From: an uncultured Ferrovum sp.
Lineage (GTDB): Bacteria; Pseudomonadota; Gammaproteobacteria; Burkholderiales; Ferrovaceae
Assembly: GCA_903893215.1 (NCBI GenBank)
Contig: CAITLJ010000031.1
Location: 1 to 64,000, forward strand
DNA length: 64,000 nucleotides
Direction: 5' to 3'
The translations under genes were made by a program, and so were the position numbers. Within the stretch, counting starts at the first letter, position 1, and each line of letters begins with the position of its first letter. Of this stretch, positions 47,239 through 55,174 are shown in pieces. Below the pieces are notes generated by a model. It made no database searches and had not been told where the DNA came from. It was given only the letters and a program-made list of their open reading frames with translations.

Positions 47239-48656
47239 GCGCGCGTATCGTGTTGTTCTGGTTGCTGGCGCTGATCCTGTTTGCGGGCGTCACCGCAGTG
47301 GTGGTCTGGCCCTTGTTGCGTCGTCAGCGGCAAAAGCTGGTGGCCCGCAAGGAGGTCAACGTGCAGATCCTGCGCGACCAGTTGCTGGAACTCGAGGCCG
47401 ACCTGCAGTCGGGTACGCTCAACCCGGCACAGTACGACGAGGCCAAGGCTGATATCTCGCGGCGTCTGCTGAGCGACCTGACCACCGACCCAATCCAGCC
47501 GGTGCCATTGGTCGATCCCGCGCAGGTGGCTGGCAATCGCCGTCTGGCCATCGGTCTGGCCGTGGTGATGCCGCTGCTTGCCATTGCCGCTTATCTTTGG
47601 CTGGGCACCCCTGCCGCGCTGCAAGGTGGCGACGAAACCGTAGCTTCATCGGCTGCGGGGCCTGCAGCGGACGCGGGCGCTCCTGGCGGTGCGCCTGCCG
47701 AACCGGCCAACGCCAACGCCAAGCATGCCGTGACCCCGGAAAAGATCCAGGCCATGGTCGAAGCCCTGCGCAAGAAGGTCGACGCCAATCCGGGCGATGC
47801 GCCCGATACCGCAATGCTTGCGCGCGCTTACAACTTCGAGGGCAAGTTCCCTGAAGCGGTGGAGTACTACAAGAAGGCTGTGGCGCTGACCCCGGCAGAT
47901 GGCGAACTGTTGGCCGACTATGCTGATGCGCTGGCGATGACGCAGAACCGGATCCTTGGCCCCGAGCCGATGCAGCTGGTGCGGGCCGCGCTAAAGGCCG
48001 ACCCGCAAAATACCAAGGCACTTGCGTTGTCGGCCACCGAGGCGTTCACGCGCAAGGATTACAAGGCGGCCATCGATTTTTGGAAACGTGCCATGCCCGG
48101 TGCCCAGGCACGCGATCCTGAGATGGCCCAGCAATTCAAGGTGAATATTGCTGAAGCCAACCAGATGGGTGGCGGTAAACTGGTTCCAGCTGCGGAGCTT
48201 CAGGGCTTGACCAGCGCTGCTGGCGATCTGGCCAATGCGCCATTCGCCCCGGCGGGAGGTCAGGCTGAGGCCCAACCGGCGCCGGCCGCAGCGCCCGCAC
48301 CGGCTGGCGGTGGGGTCAGCGTGAGTGGTCGGGTGAGCCTGTCGGCGGCACTGAAGGCCAAGGCCGCACCGGATGACTCAGTATTTATCTTTGCCAAGGC
48401 GGCGAGCGGACCACCTATGCCTCTTGCCGTGCTGCGCGCCAAGGTGAGCGATCTGCCGATGAACTTCAAGCTCGACGAGGGCATGGCAATGATGCCTGGT
48501 CTCAAGCTGGGCAACTTTCCGGAGGTGGTGGTGGGCGCGAGGATCTCGAAGACCGGCAACGCCATTCCCGCCAGTGGCGACCTGCAAGGTCTGGTGAAAG
48601 GCGTCAAGCCCGGCGCCAGTGGCCTGAACGTGGAAATCTCTGATACGGTGCCCTGA
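47235..48656 (+). CDS. ccmI: Cytochrome c maturation protein CcmI
   Basis: A 473-residue protein with two N-terminal membrane helices (about 6-25 and 96-115) flanking a coiled-coil-like cytosolic segment (ILRDQLLELEADLQSG), then a periplasmic TPR part (DTAMLARAYNFEGKFPEAVEYYKKAVALTP) and a C-terminal beta domain rich in Ala/Pro linkers. It binds the C-terminus of apocytochromes and presents them to CcmF/H. It is the last gene of the split ccm operon, followed by two hairpins. Confidence 0.93.
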   Translation: MSARIVLFWLLALILFAGVTAVVVWPLLRRQRQKLVARKEVNVQILRDQLLELEADLQSGTLNPAQYDEAKADISRRLLSDLTTDPIQPVPLVDPAQVAGNRRLAIGLAVVMPLLAIAAYLWLGTPAALQGGDETVASSAAGPAADAGAPGGAPAEPANANAKHAVTPEKIQAMVEALRKKVDANPGDAPDTAMLARAYNFEGKFPEAVEYYKKAVALTPADGELLADYADALAMTQNRILGPEPMQLVRAALKADPQNTKALALSATEAFTRKDYKAAIDFWKRAMPGAQARDPEMAQQFKVNIAEANQMGGGKLVPAAELQGLTSAAGDLANAPFAPAGGQAEAQPAPAAAPAPAGGGVSVSGRVSLSAALKAKAAPDDSVFIFAKAASGPPMPLAVLRAKVSDLPMNFKLDEGMAMMPGLKLGNFPEVVVGARISKTGNAIPASGDLQGLVKGVKPGASGLNVEISDTVP

Positions 48657-48660
48657 ACGT

Positions 48661-48689
48661 GTCAGCGGCCGCGCGAGGCGGCCGCTGAC
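48661..48689. other. Perfect 12-bp inverted repeat after ccmI
   Basis: GTCAGCGGCCGC and GCGGCCGCTGAC are separated by five bases, four bases after the ccmI stop. It has no T run and precedes a conventional terminator by 15 bases; it could be a processing or stability hairpin, or a palindromic binding site. Confidence 0.6.
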
Positions 48690-48703
48690 AGATCGGATGC
48701 AGC

Positions 48704-48732
48704 AAAAAGCCCTGCTACGTACAGGGCTTTTT
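48704..48732. terminator. Bidirectional terminator between ccmI and the PEBP-like lipoprotein gene
   Basis: AAAAAGCCCTG and CAGGGCTTTTT around a seven-base loop form a classic rho-independent hairpin that works in both directions, ending ccmI on the plus strand and the convergent lipoprotein gene on the minus strand. Confidence 0.92.
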
Positions 48733-48737
48733 TGCGC

Positions 48738-49502
48738 TCAGCAGCCGCTGGACATGAGCGTGTTGATGTCAATGGGGGCCGTCAACTGGCCTTTGCCCAG
48801 GATGTAACTTGTGCTGGTGTTGGCATTGGCTCCGAACACCGATTCGAAGCTGTGCGCGTTGGTGGTACCACTGAAGTAGTAGTTGCCAAGCACGGACGGA
48901 AAGGTATTGAGTTGCGGCAACTTTGCGTCGCTGAACTCGTCACCCGCCCCGCCCCCGGTAACGGGGTCGGTCAGCCAGGCGGCACTCATGGCATACACCG
49001 TGACATTGTAGGGATGCGCCGAGATATTATCGCGCTGCACCGGTGGCTGGAACAGGTTGGAGGTGAGCCGGGTCAGACTGCTGCTCATCATCACGCCAGC
49101 AGACACCGAAGTGAGTCCGCCCTGCACCGAGGTGGTGTTGCCATCGGTACGCAGCAGCCAGTGCGTGGCATTGGCCGGGCTGACCAGCACCTCGTCGGGC
49201 TCGTCGAGTACCACCACGTAGTAGGTGGTGCCTGCAGGGCCGGGGGTCCAGGTAATCGACGGATTTTGATGACTGGTGTTGGTGGGGCAGGTGTAGAGGG
49301 GATTGAGCCCCCCCGTGCCGGACTGCACGAAATTGGCGGCCGTGACGGTAATGTTGGCAGAACCGGCTACGGGCGCGGCGGTGCTGCCTGGGCTAAGGGT
49401 GCTGGAGCTGGAAGAACTCACGCCACCGCCGCAACTGGCCAGCACCAGGCTGCAACAAGCCAACGAACTCTTCAGGGCCAGCGGGCGCATACCGTCAAAC
49501 AT
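48738..49502 (-). CDS. PEBP/YbhB-like exported lipoprotein
   Basis: About 254 residues. The start is an ATG eight bases after GGAG. A lipoprotein signal (CCSLVLASC, then GGGVSSSSSS) and Ser-rich linker precede a domain with PSITWTPGPAGTTYYVVVLDEPDE, THWLLRT and YNVTVYAMSA, which are landmarks of the phosphatidylethanolamine-binding (RKIP-like) family YbhB/YbcL. The bacterial members have no firmly known biochemical role. Two cysteines (CPTNTS and the C-terminal SSGC) may pair. Confidence 0.7.
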   Translation of the reverse strand: MFDGMRPLALKSSLACCSLVLASCGGGVSSSSSSTLSPGSTAAPVAGSANITVTAANFVQSGTGGLNPLYTCPTNTSHQNPSITWTPGPAGTTYYVVVLDEPDEVLVSPANATHWLLRTDGNTTSVQGGLTSVSAGVMMSSSLTRLTSNLFQPPVQRDNISAHPYNVTVYAMSAAWLTDPVTGGGAGDEFSDAKLPQLNTFPSVLGNYYFSGTTNAHSFESVFGANANTSTSYILGKGQLTAPIDINTLMSSGC

Positions 49503-49583
49503 ACAGCGTACTCCAGTCATGGGAAAAAATTCCACACCCAAGCATAACGGATACGACTTCCTGCCAACAAGTGATCTGCGCTA

Positions 49584-49871
49584 TCAGAATGAGGTGCAGT
49601 TGTAGAAGCCGCGATGGCCGATGCAACTGGTGGTCGTGGGCCGGTTCAGATACAGCAGGTGGTCGCGCTGGTTGAGCCTGATCACGCAATCACGCCACTG
49701 GTCGGTGTCCGCGGTGTAGCCCAGCTTTTCACAACCCGGCCCGTACACCTGGACCATTTCTTCTACGTCTTTTTCGACACGTGCCGCCCGTTGCTGCGGG
49801 GTGGTGGCGCACGCGGACAACAGCAGGGCGCTGCCTGCAAGGGTGAGCAGGAAGCGGGAAGATATCAACAT
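49584..49871 (-). CDS. Small lipoprotein of unknown function
   Basis: A 95-residue protein with a clear lipobox (LLLSACAT) and GAGGAG eight bases before the ATG. The mature part has VEKDVEEMVQVYGPGCEKLGY and four further cysteines (CEKLG, WRDCVIRL, SCIGHRG, YNCTSF) that could form two disulfides. No family recognised. It is separated from the PEBP-like gene by about 80 bp. Confidence 0.75.
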   Translation of the reverse strand: MLISSRFLLTLAGSALLLSACATTPQQRAARVEKDVEEMVQVYGPGCEKLGYTADTDQWRDCVIRLNQRDHLLYLNRPTTTSCIGHRGFYNCTSF

Positions 49872-50073
49872 GACGAAAACTCCTCAAGGACGGCAATACA
49901 AGGGACTGATGCAAGGGAACAGGCGCTGACCACGGATTTTGCATTAGCTTTGATCTGACCATTCAGACTGCCACAGCGACTTGACGGTTCCGGCGACCGA
50001 TCGGTAAAAACAATGACAAGACGTGACGGTTTTCCCGCGCTCACCGGCGCCGTCTGCACGTGATGATGGAGGT

Positions 50074-51318
50074 ATGGATCCCTCGGCCACTGTGTTGCCA
50101 ACCGAACTTCAAGCCACCCTTCAGCGCCGCTTTGGCCTGTCCACCTTGCGCGGACTGCAGGCGCAGGTGATCAGCCGCGTGCTGGCCCGCCAGGACGTCT
50201 TGGCCCTGATGCCCACAGGTGCCGGCAAAAGCCTGTGCTATCAGCTGCCCTGCTGTTTGCGTCCTGGCCTGATGGTGGTGATCTCACCGCTGCTGGCGTT
50301 GATGCGTGACCAACTGCAACGGCTGACGCAGGTGGGCATTCCTGCGCGCGCCCTGACCGGCAGGCTCAATGCGCAGGCCATGCGCCAGTTGTCACTCGAA
50401 CTGCAGAACCATCGTTGGCGGGTCTTGCTGCTGTCGCCTGAACGTGCACTGAAGGGCGATGTGGCAGCCTTGTTAAGCCATCCCGCCTGCAGTGCCCGGG
50501 TGGACCTGCTGGTGGTGGATGAGGCCCATTGCATTGCCGAGTGGGGGCCAGCCTTCCGACCCGCATTTGCCGCATTGGGCAACTTGCGCGCCCGGTTTCC
50601 GGCGGCGTCGGTGCTGGCCCTCACCGCCAGCGCCGACCTGGCGACGCGTCGCACCATCCTGGAGGTATTGCAGATCAACGGCAACCAGGTGCTTGAAACC
50701 AGTTTCAACCGGCCCGAACTCTATTACCGTGTGCATGTGTCGCCCTCGCCCTGGCGGCATGCACTGGCTTACCTGCGCACCTGGCATCCGCTAGACAGCG
50801 CCATTTTCTATTGTCGACGGCGTGCCGAAACCATGCATGTCGCTGCCCTGCTACGGGCGGTGGGGGTGCCTGCCGTGCCCTATCACGCCGGGCAGGGCGC
50901 GCAGCAGCGGCGCGCTGCCGAGCAATGGTTCATGCAGCGTGCAGACGGCGTGATGGTGGCCACGATTGCATTTGGCATGGGCATCGACAAACCGGATGTC
51001 AGGCTGGTGGTTCATGCCGGTCGGCCGGTCAGTCTGCCGTCCTACTATCAGGAGACGGGCCGCGCCGGCCGTGATGGGCAACGCGCTACCGCCTTGCTGC
51101 TGCTTGCGTTGCATGATGTGCATCCCGAGTCGGGAGGGCAAGAACAGGAGCATCTGCAGACCTTCCTGCAGGGCAAATGCTGCCGGCGACGCAGCCTGTT
51201 GGCAGGCCTTGCACAGCAGCTTGAAGAACCCTGCACAGCCTGCGATGACTGCAATCCTGACTGGCACCCGGTCCCTGCGCTCGCCAGTCACCGCCTGTTG
51301 TGGGTGCCTGCGCAATGA
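50074..51318 (+). CDS. Short RecQ-type ATP-dependent DNA helicase
   Basis: A 414-residue superfamily-2 helicase: motif I MPTGAGKSLCYQLP, motif II VDEAHCIAEWGPAFRP, motif III ALTASA, motif IV-V ATIAFGMGIDKPDVR and motif VI QETGRAGRDG, then a zinc-binding region (GKCCRRR, CTACDDC). The RecQ winged-helix and HRDC domains are absent and the protein ends at LLWVPAQ, so it is about two-thirds the length of E. coli RecQ. GGAGG-type RBS (GGAGGT) just before the ATG. It may be a specialised short paralogue. The tRNA-Leu gene lies antisense directly after it. Confidence 0.85.
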   Translation: MDPSATVLPTELQATLQRRFGLSTLRGLQAQVISRVLARQDVLALMPTGAGKSLCYQLPCCLRPGLMVVISPLLALMRDQLQRLTQVGIPARALTGRLNAQAMRQLSLELQNHRWRVLLLSPERALKGDVAALLSHPACSARVDLLVVDEAHCIAEWGPAFRPAFAALGNLRARFPAASVLALTASADLATRRTILEVLQINGNQVLETSFNRPELYYRVHVSPSPWRHALAYLRTWHPLDSAIFYCRRRAETMHVAALLRAVGVPAVPYHAGQGAQQRRAAEQWFMQRADGVMVATIAFGMGIDKPDVRLVVHAGRPVSLPSYYQETGRAGRDGQRATALLLLALHDVHPESGGQEQEHLQTFLQGKCCRRRSLLAGLAQQLEEPCTACDDCNPDWHPVPALASHRLLWVPAQ

Positions 51319-51323
51319 GGGTT

Positions 51324-51408
51324 TGGTGCGACTGGCGGGACTCGAACCCGCATGCCTGACGGCGCAAGATTTTAAGTCTCGTGCGTATACCAGTTTCGCC
51401 ACAGTCGC
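51324..51408 (-). tRNA. tRNA-Leu (anticodon UAA)
   Basis: The minus strand reads a full cloverleaf: acceptor GCGACTG paired with CAGTCGC, D-arm, anticodon loop CTTAAAA with anticodon TAA, long variable arm, T-arm with GGTTCGAGTCC, and an encoded CCA end. The 85-base length and extra arm fit leucine. No duplicated 3' end that would mark an integrated element was seen nearby. Confidence 0.95.
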
Positions 51409-51571
51409 GTCGGCATGATGTTACAGCATCGACTTTGCGGACGGCTAACCTGCGCAAGTCCACGCATTGCTAATAAAAGCGTTAACATCGTCATAATAAC
51501 GCAACATGTGCTTTACGAATGCCGAACGGGCAACTTAAAGCAGCCACCCACCGACAATCACGCTGAACGGG

Positions 51572-52405
51572 ATGTCCATCATGGAAAACGGCAACGCAGA
51601 CGAATCCGTTCGCACCCGTTTGTCTCCCGAACTCGCGCACGCCCTGGTGGATGTGCTGGAAGCACTGCAGGAAGTCAATTCCGCCGGACAACTGGTGGAC
51701 TGGGCCATCAACGATCTTCAGAGGGTGCTGCCGCATGAAATGATGGCCTGCGGTGTCGCGGTGATCGATGGCGAAGCGGTAGATGTGCAGAAACTGCTGC
51801 AGCATCATTGGCCTGAAAACTACTTCCAGCAGTTGTCCGTGGGCGAACAGAAATTTGTCAGCCCGGTGATGGCCCGCTGGGCTCAGGAACAGCGCCCACA
51901 GATCTATGTATCACCACAACGCAGGGAAGGCAGCCTGCATCGCTGGGAAGAGGTGTTCAACGACTTCGGCATGCGCAACATGGTGGGTCATGGCGTAAGG
52001 GACCTGGGCAGCGAGTTCAGCAGCTATTTTGCTTTTGCCCGGTTGACCGGACCCACCGGTCCGCAACTGCAACGCATCATGCAATTGCTCACCCCGCACA
52101 TGCATCAGGCACTGCAGCGCAGCGTGGCGCCGGAGTTGCTCAAGCTCGCCGCGTGCGGCATGCGCGGGCGCGACGACAGTGCGTCCGTGAAGGAGGTGCA
52201 GGCGGTCTTTGACCGTCTGACCGAGCGCGAGCGCATCGTGCTGCACTGGCTGCGTGAGGGCAAGACCAATCGTGAAATCGCGATGATCTGCGGGCGCAGT
52301 GAACACACTGTGAAAAATCAGGTGGAAAGCGTGTTCCAGAAACTGGCGGTCTCCAATCGCACGCAGGCTTGTGCGCGGGTGGTCGGACTGCGGTTGCTGG
52401 ATTAA
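51572..52405 (+). CDS. LuxR-type transcriptional regulator (EpsA-like)
   Basis: A 277-residue regulator. The C-terminal helix-turn-helix (about residues 213-270) has LTERERIVLHWLREGKTNREIA and EHTVKNQVESVFQKL, typical of LuxR/FixJ output domains. The N-terminal 200 residues have no receiver motif and may be a GAF- or autoinducer-like sensor. Layout and length resemble the EpsA regulator family linked to exopolysaccharide genes in betaproteobacteria; this is from memory. No exopolysaccharide genes are in the window. A second ATG nine bases downstream is possible. Confidence 0.78.
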   Translation: MSIMENGNADESVRTRLSPELAHALVDVLEALQEVNSAGQLVDWAINDLQRVLPHEMMACGVAVIDGEAVDVQKLLQHHWPENYFQQLSVGEQKFVSPVMARWAQEQRPQIYVSPQRREGSLHRWEEVFNDFGMRNMVGHGVRDLGSEFSSYFAFARLTGPTGPQLQRIMQLLTPHMHQALQRSVAPELLKLAACGMRGRDDSASVKEVQAVFDRLTERERIVLHWLREGKTNREIAMICGRSEHTVKNQVESVFQKLAVSNRTQACARVVGLRLLD

Positions 52406-52515
52406 CCGGCATCCAGGCGCGCGGCTGCAGCGTATCACCTGACCGGATTGGCGCGGGGGAGGGGCCTCAGGTAAGATTCAAACGCCATAACAATACTCAC
52501 CAAGGAGGTTTGCTG

Positions 52516-52776
52516 ATGTCCCCATTTGTCCTGATTGCCCTTGCCGCTCTGCTGGGTTTCATTGTCGGCTGGTTTGCGCACGGTCCGAAAGAACCGGCAG
52601 TCGCTTCGGTGGCTGTGCCGCCCGCCCCGGTCGGTCCCAACCCGCTGGCTGCCGAAGTTGAGCACCTGAAGCAGGAACTTGCTACTGTCAGCAATCGCTA
52701 TGCCGGTCTGGAGTCGATGGTCCACGGCCGCGACGCTACCATCACCGCCTTGGCCAAGGGGCTGCAGGCATCCTGA
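52516..52776 (+). CDS. Small single-span membrane protein with coiled-coil tail
   Basis: An 86-residue ORF with a strong AGGAGG seven bases before the ATG. One N-terminal helix (SPFVLIALAALLGFIVGWFAH) is followed by a Pro/Ala linker and a heptad-like segment (LAAEVEHLKQELATVSNRYAGLE). This layout is common in small envelope-associated proteins of unknown function. No family assigned. Confidence 0.75.
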   Translation: MSPFVLIALAALLGFIVGWFAHGPKEPAVASVAVPPAPVGPNPLAAEVEHLKQELATVSNRYAGLESMVHGRDATITALAKGLQAS

Positions 52777-52851
52777 TCCCGCCTCCCGCCGGCCGGGCAC
52801 CCCGCGCAACGCGTGCTTTGTCCGGCACGGTCCGTGCCTTCGTCCCCGGTC

Positions 52852-53652
52852 TCAGGCCGGGGACGACCACACACAGCAACGCATGCTGATCGAGGCCACA
52901 TCAATCCCTGTGACGGGAAATTCAAGCTGGTCCGCGCTGCTTGACGCCCCCAAGGCATAAAGCAGCGGCAGGAAATGCTCAGGAGAAGGCACCGCCAGTC
53001 GCGCTGCCGGGCTGTAACCGCCGAAGTTGCACAGCGCATCAAAGTCACGCGCCACAATTTTCTCGGCAAACCAGGCGTCCGCCTCCTCAGCCCAGTGATG
53101 CGCTGATGCGTCGCTGCTCCAGTTGATCCTGCCCAGATGGTGCACCAGATTGCCACTACCGATCAGCATGACACCCTGCGTGCGCAGCGTCGCCAGCCTG
53201 CGCCCCAATTCAAGATGCCAAAGACCTGAGCGTTGTGCGTCCAGCGACAGCTGAATCACCGGCACGTCTGCTGCGGGATACAGATGGCGTAACACGGACC
53301 AGCTGCCATGGTCGAGTCCCCAGTCTTCCGATTTCCTGACCGCAATCACCGGTGCAAGCAGGCCGCAAATTTCATCAGCCAGTTCCGGGTCGCCCGGGGC
53401 TGGGTACTGCACGGAAAACAGTGCCGGCGGAAAGCCGCCAAAATCATGCAAGGTGGGTGGCTGTGGCTGCATGGTTACGGCGGTGCCAGCGCCATACCAG
53501 TGCGCGGACACCATCAGCACTGCGCGCGGTCTGGGCAGACGGGTACCCAGCCCCTGCCATTGGGTGGCATACCGGTTGTCGGTGATCGCCAGCATTGGGT
53601 TGCCATGGCCGATGAACACCGTGGGCATGAGGGCAGGGCTTGAGACCGGCAC
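52852..53652 (-). CDS. YgiD-type extradiol dioxygenase (4,5-DOPA dioxygenase family)
   Basis: A 266-residue class III extradiol dioxygenase. Metal-site motifs are visible: [22 protein letters not shown] and [14 protein letters not shown], plus [10 protein letters not shown]. coli YgiD opens DOPA in vitro; the natural substrate is uncertain. The GTG start has AAGGAA at good spacing; an ATG 24 bases on (MPTVFIGHG) is the alternative. It is divergent from lexA, with the SOS box 35 bp upstream, so it could be affected by LexA. Confidence 0.88.
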   Translation of the reverse strand: MPVSSPALMPTVFIGHGNPMLAITDNRYATQWQGLGTRLPRPRAVLMVSAHWYGAGTAVTMQPQPPTLHDFGGFPPALFSVQYPAPGDPELADEICGLLAPVIAVRKSEDWGLDHGSWSVLRHLYPAADVPVIQLSLDAQRSGLWHLELGRRLATLRTQGVMLIGSGNLVHHLGRINWSSDASAHHWAEEADAWFAEKIVARDFDALCNFGGYSPAARLAVPSPEHFLPLLYALGASSSADQLEFPVTGIDVASISMRCCVWSSPA

Positions 53653-53686
53653 GATATTTCCTTTTGGGACTTGCGTTGCACAGGGC

Positions 53687-53706
53687 TACTGTATAAAAAT
53701 ACAGTC
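53687..53706. promoter_or_regulatory. SOS (LexA) box upstream of lexA-imuAB
   Basis: TACTG-TATAAAAATA-CAGTC is an almost perfect match to the E. coli LexA box (CTG-N10-CAG). A TATAAA inside it fits a -10 element, with a TTGCGT about 15 bases upstream as a weak -35, so LexA binding would block the promoter directly. It lies 28 bp before the chosen lexA start. Confidence 0.92.
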
Positions 53707-53733
53707 ATGCCGCGTAACGCAGAGGTCGCAATC

Positions 53734-54336
53734 ATGCTGGAGCTTACTCCCCGTCAGCAGGAAATTCTGGACTGGATTCGTCTGACCATCGAGCACAGCG
53801 GCATGCCGCCTACCCGGGCAGACCTGTCACGTGCCATGGGCTTCCGCTCCCCCAATGCAGCCGAACAACATCTGCGCGCCCTTGAACGTAAAGGCGCCAT
53901 CGAATTGTTGCCTGGGGCATCCCGCGGCATTCGTCTGGTCGACGCGGGGGGACTCCCGCTGATCGGTCGTGTTGCAGCTGGCGCCCCCATCCTGGCAACC
54001 GAACATGTCGAACAGCATTACCGCATCGATCCGGGCCTGTTTCATCCCCAGGCCGACTACCTGCTGCGCGTCAGCGGCATGAGCATGCGCGATATCGGCA
54101 TCCTTGATGGCGACCTGTTGGCCGTGCACAAGGTCACCGAAGCCCGTGCCGGGCAGGTGGTGGTGGCCCGGGTGGACGACGAAGTCACGGTCAAGCGTTT
54201 TCAGCGCGAAGGGCACATCGTACGTCTTTTGCCTGAAAACCCTGATTTCCAGCCCATTGTGGTGGACCTGCGCAATACCCCGGTCCACATCGAAGGCCTT
54301 GCGGTGGGTGTCATCCGCAACGGCGCACTCAGTTGA
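53734..54336 (+). CDS. lexA: SOS repressor LexA
   Basis: A 200-residue repressor. The N-terminal winged helix has [13 protein letters not shown] and [20 protein letters not shown]; the cleavage site is Ala-Gly in RVAAGAPIL; the catalytic serine is in [17 protein letters not shown] and the lysine lies near [20 protein letters not shown] 53734 is chosen for its AGAGG; an ATG at 53707 falls next to the SOS box. It heads an operon with imuA and imuB and probably represses its own transcription. Confidence 0.94.
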   Translation: MLELTPRQQEILDWIRLTIEHSGMPPTRADLSRAMGFRSPNAAEQHLRALERKGAIELLPGASRGIRLVDAGGLPLIGRVAAGAPILATEHVEQHYRIDPGLFHPQADYLLRVSGMSMRDIGILDGDLLAVHKVTEARAGQVVVARVDDEVTVKRFQREGHIVRLLPENPDFQPIVVDLRNTPVHIEGLAVGVIRNGALS

Positions 54337-54347
54337 GGAGAACCCCC

Positions 54348-55151
54348 ATGGAATTGCTCAAGGACTTTCAGGCATTGCTTGCGCATCCAGGCATCTGGCG
54401 TGGTGATGCCCTGGCACAGGAGGTGGCCAGCATATCCACCGGTTTTGCCGAGCTCGACGCGCAACTGCCCGGGCAGGGCTGGGCACGCGCCGGTCTGACC
54501 GAAATTCAGGTCCCGCGTGAAGGCGCTGGTGAATTGTCGGTCCTGCTTCCGGCCTTGGCGCAGGTATCCCGCGAGCACCGCTGGGTGGTGTGCGTGGCAC
54601 CGCCGTATTTGCCCTATGCCCCAGCCCTGGGACAGGCCGGTATCGATCTGTCGCGGTATATGGTGGTTAAGGTGCAGTCACTGGAAAGCCGTCTGTGGGC
54701 CATTGAACAGGCACTGCGTAGCGGTGCTTGCGGTGCCGTGCTGTTCTGGAGCAAAGGCCTGGATGAACGCCATTTGCGTCGTCTGCAACTGGCAGCCATC
54801 GAAGGTGATGCCATGGGCTTTTGCTTTGACCATACGCCACAGGCTCAGCGTTCCAGTCCGGTGCCCCTGCGTCTCTCCTTGCGACCAAGCCAGGGCGCGC
54901 AGGTGCACGTGGAAATACTCAAGCGCAGGGGCGGTGGCACGCCGGTCCGGCTGCAGTTGTCGTTGCCACGGGGCAATCCAGTGCTCAGTACCCCGCTGCC
55001 GCCAGCACGTGGTCGGGTGGGCCGGATTCCGGCCTGGACCAGTGCAACCAATTCCAGTCCTGCGGCGATCCACAACACGGCTGTCGCGATCAGGCCATCA
55101 CACTGGAAAACCGCACAAGCTTCCACTTTGCGCAGCCATGCCCGTGGCTAG
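54348..55151 (+). CDS. imuA: Translesion-synthesis-associated protein ImuA
   Basis: A 267-residue RecA/SulA-like protein without an evident Walker A sequence. MELLKDFQALL, ISTGFAELDAQLPGQGWARAGLTEI, RRLQLAAIEG and PLRLSLRPS are ImuA landmarks. The start has GAGGAG upstream. It functions with ImuB in SOS mutagenesis. It is 11 bp after lexA. The last 45 residues are low-complexity. Confidence 0.86.
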   Translation: MELLKDFQALLAHPGIWRGDALAQEVASISTGFAELDAQLPGQGWARAGLTEIQVPREGAGELSVLLPALAQVSREHRWVVCVAPPYLPYAPALGQAGIDLSRYMVVKVQSLESRLWAIEQALRSGACGAVLFWSKGLDERHLRRLQLAAIEGDAMGFCFDHTPQAQRSSPVPLRLSLRPSQGAQVHVEILKRRGGGTPVRLQLSLPRGNPVLSTPLPPARGRVGRIPAWTSATNSSPAAIHNTAVAIRPSHWKTAQASTLRSHARG

Positions 55152-55174
55152 CGTGGCGCATCGCCGGGGCCTTC

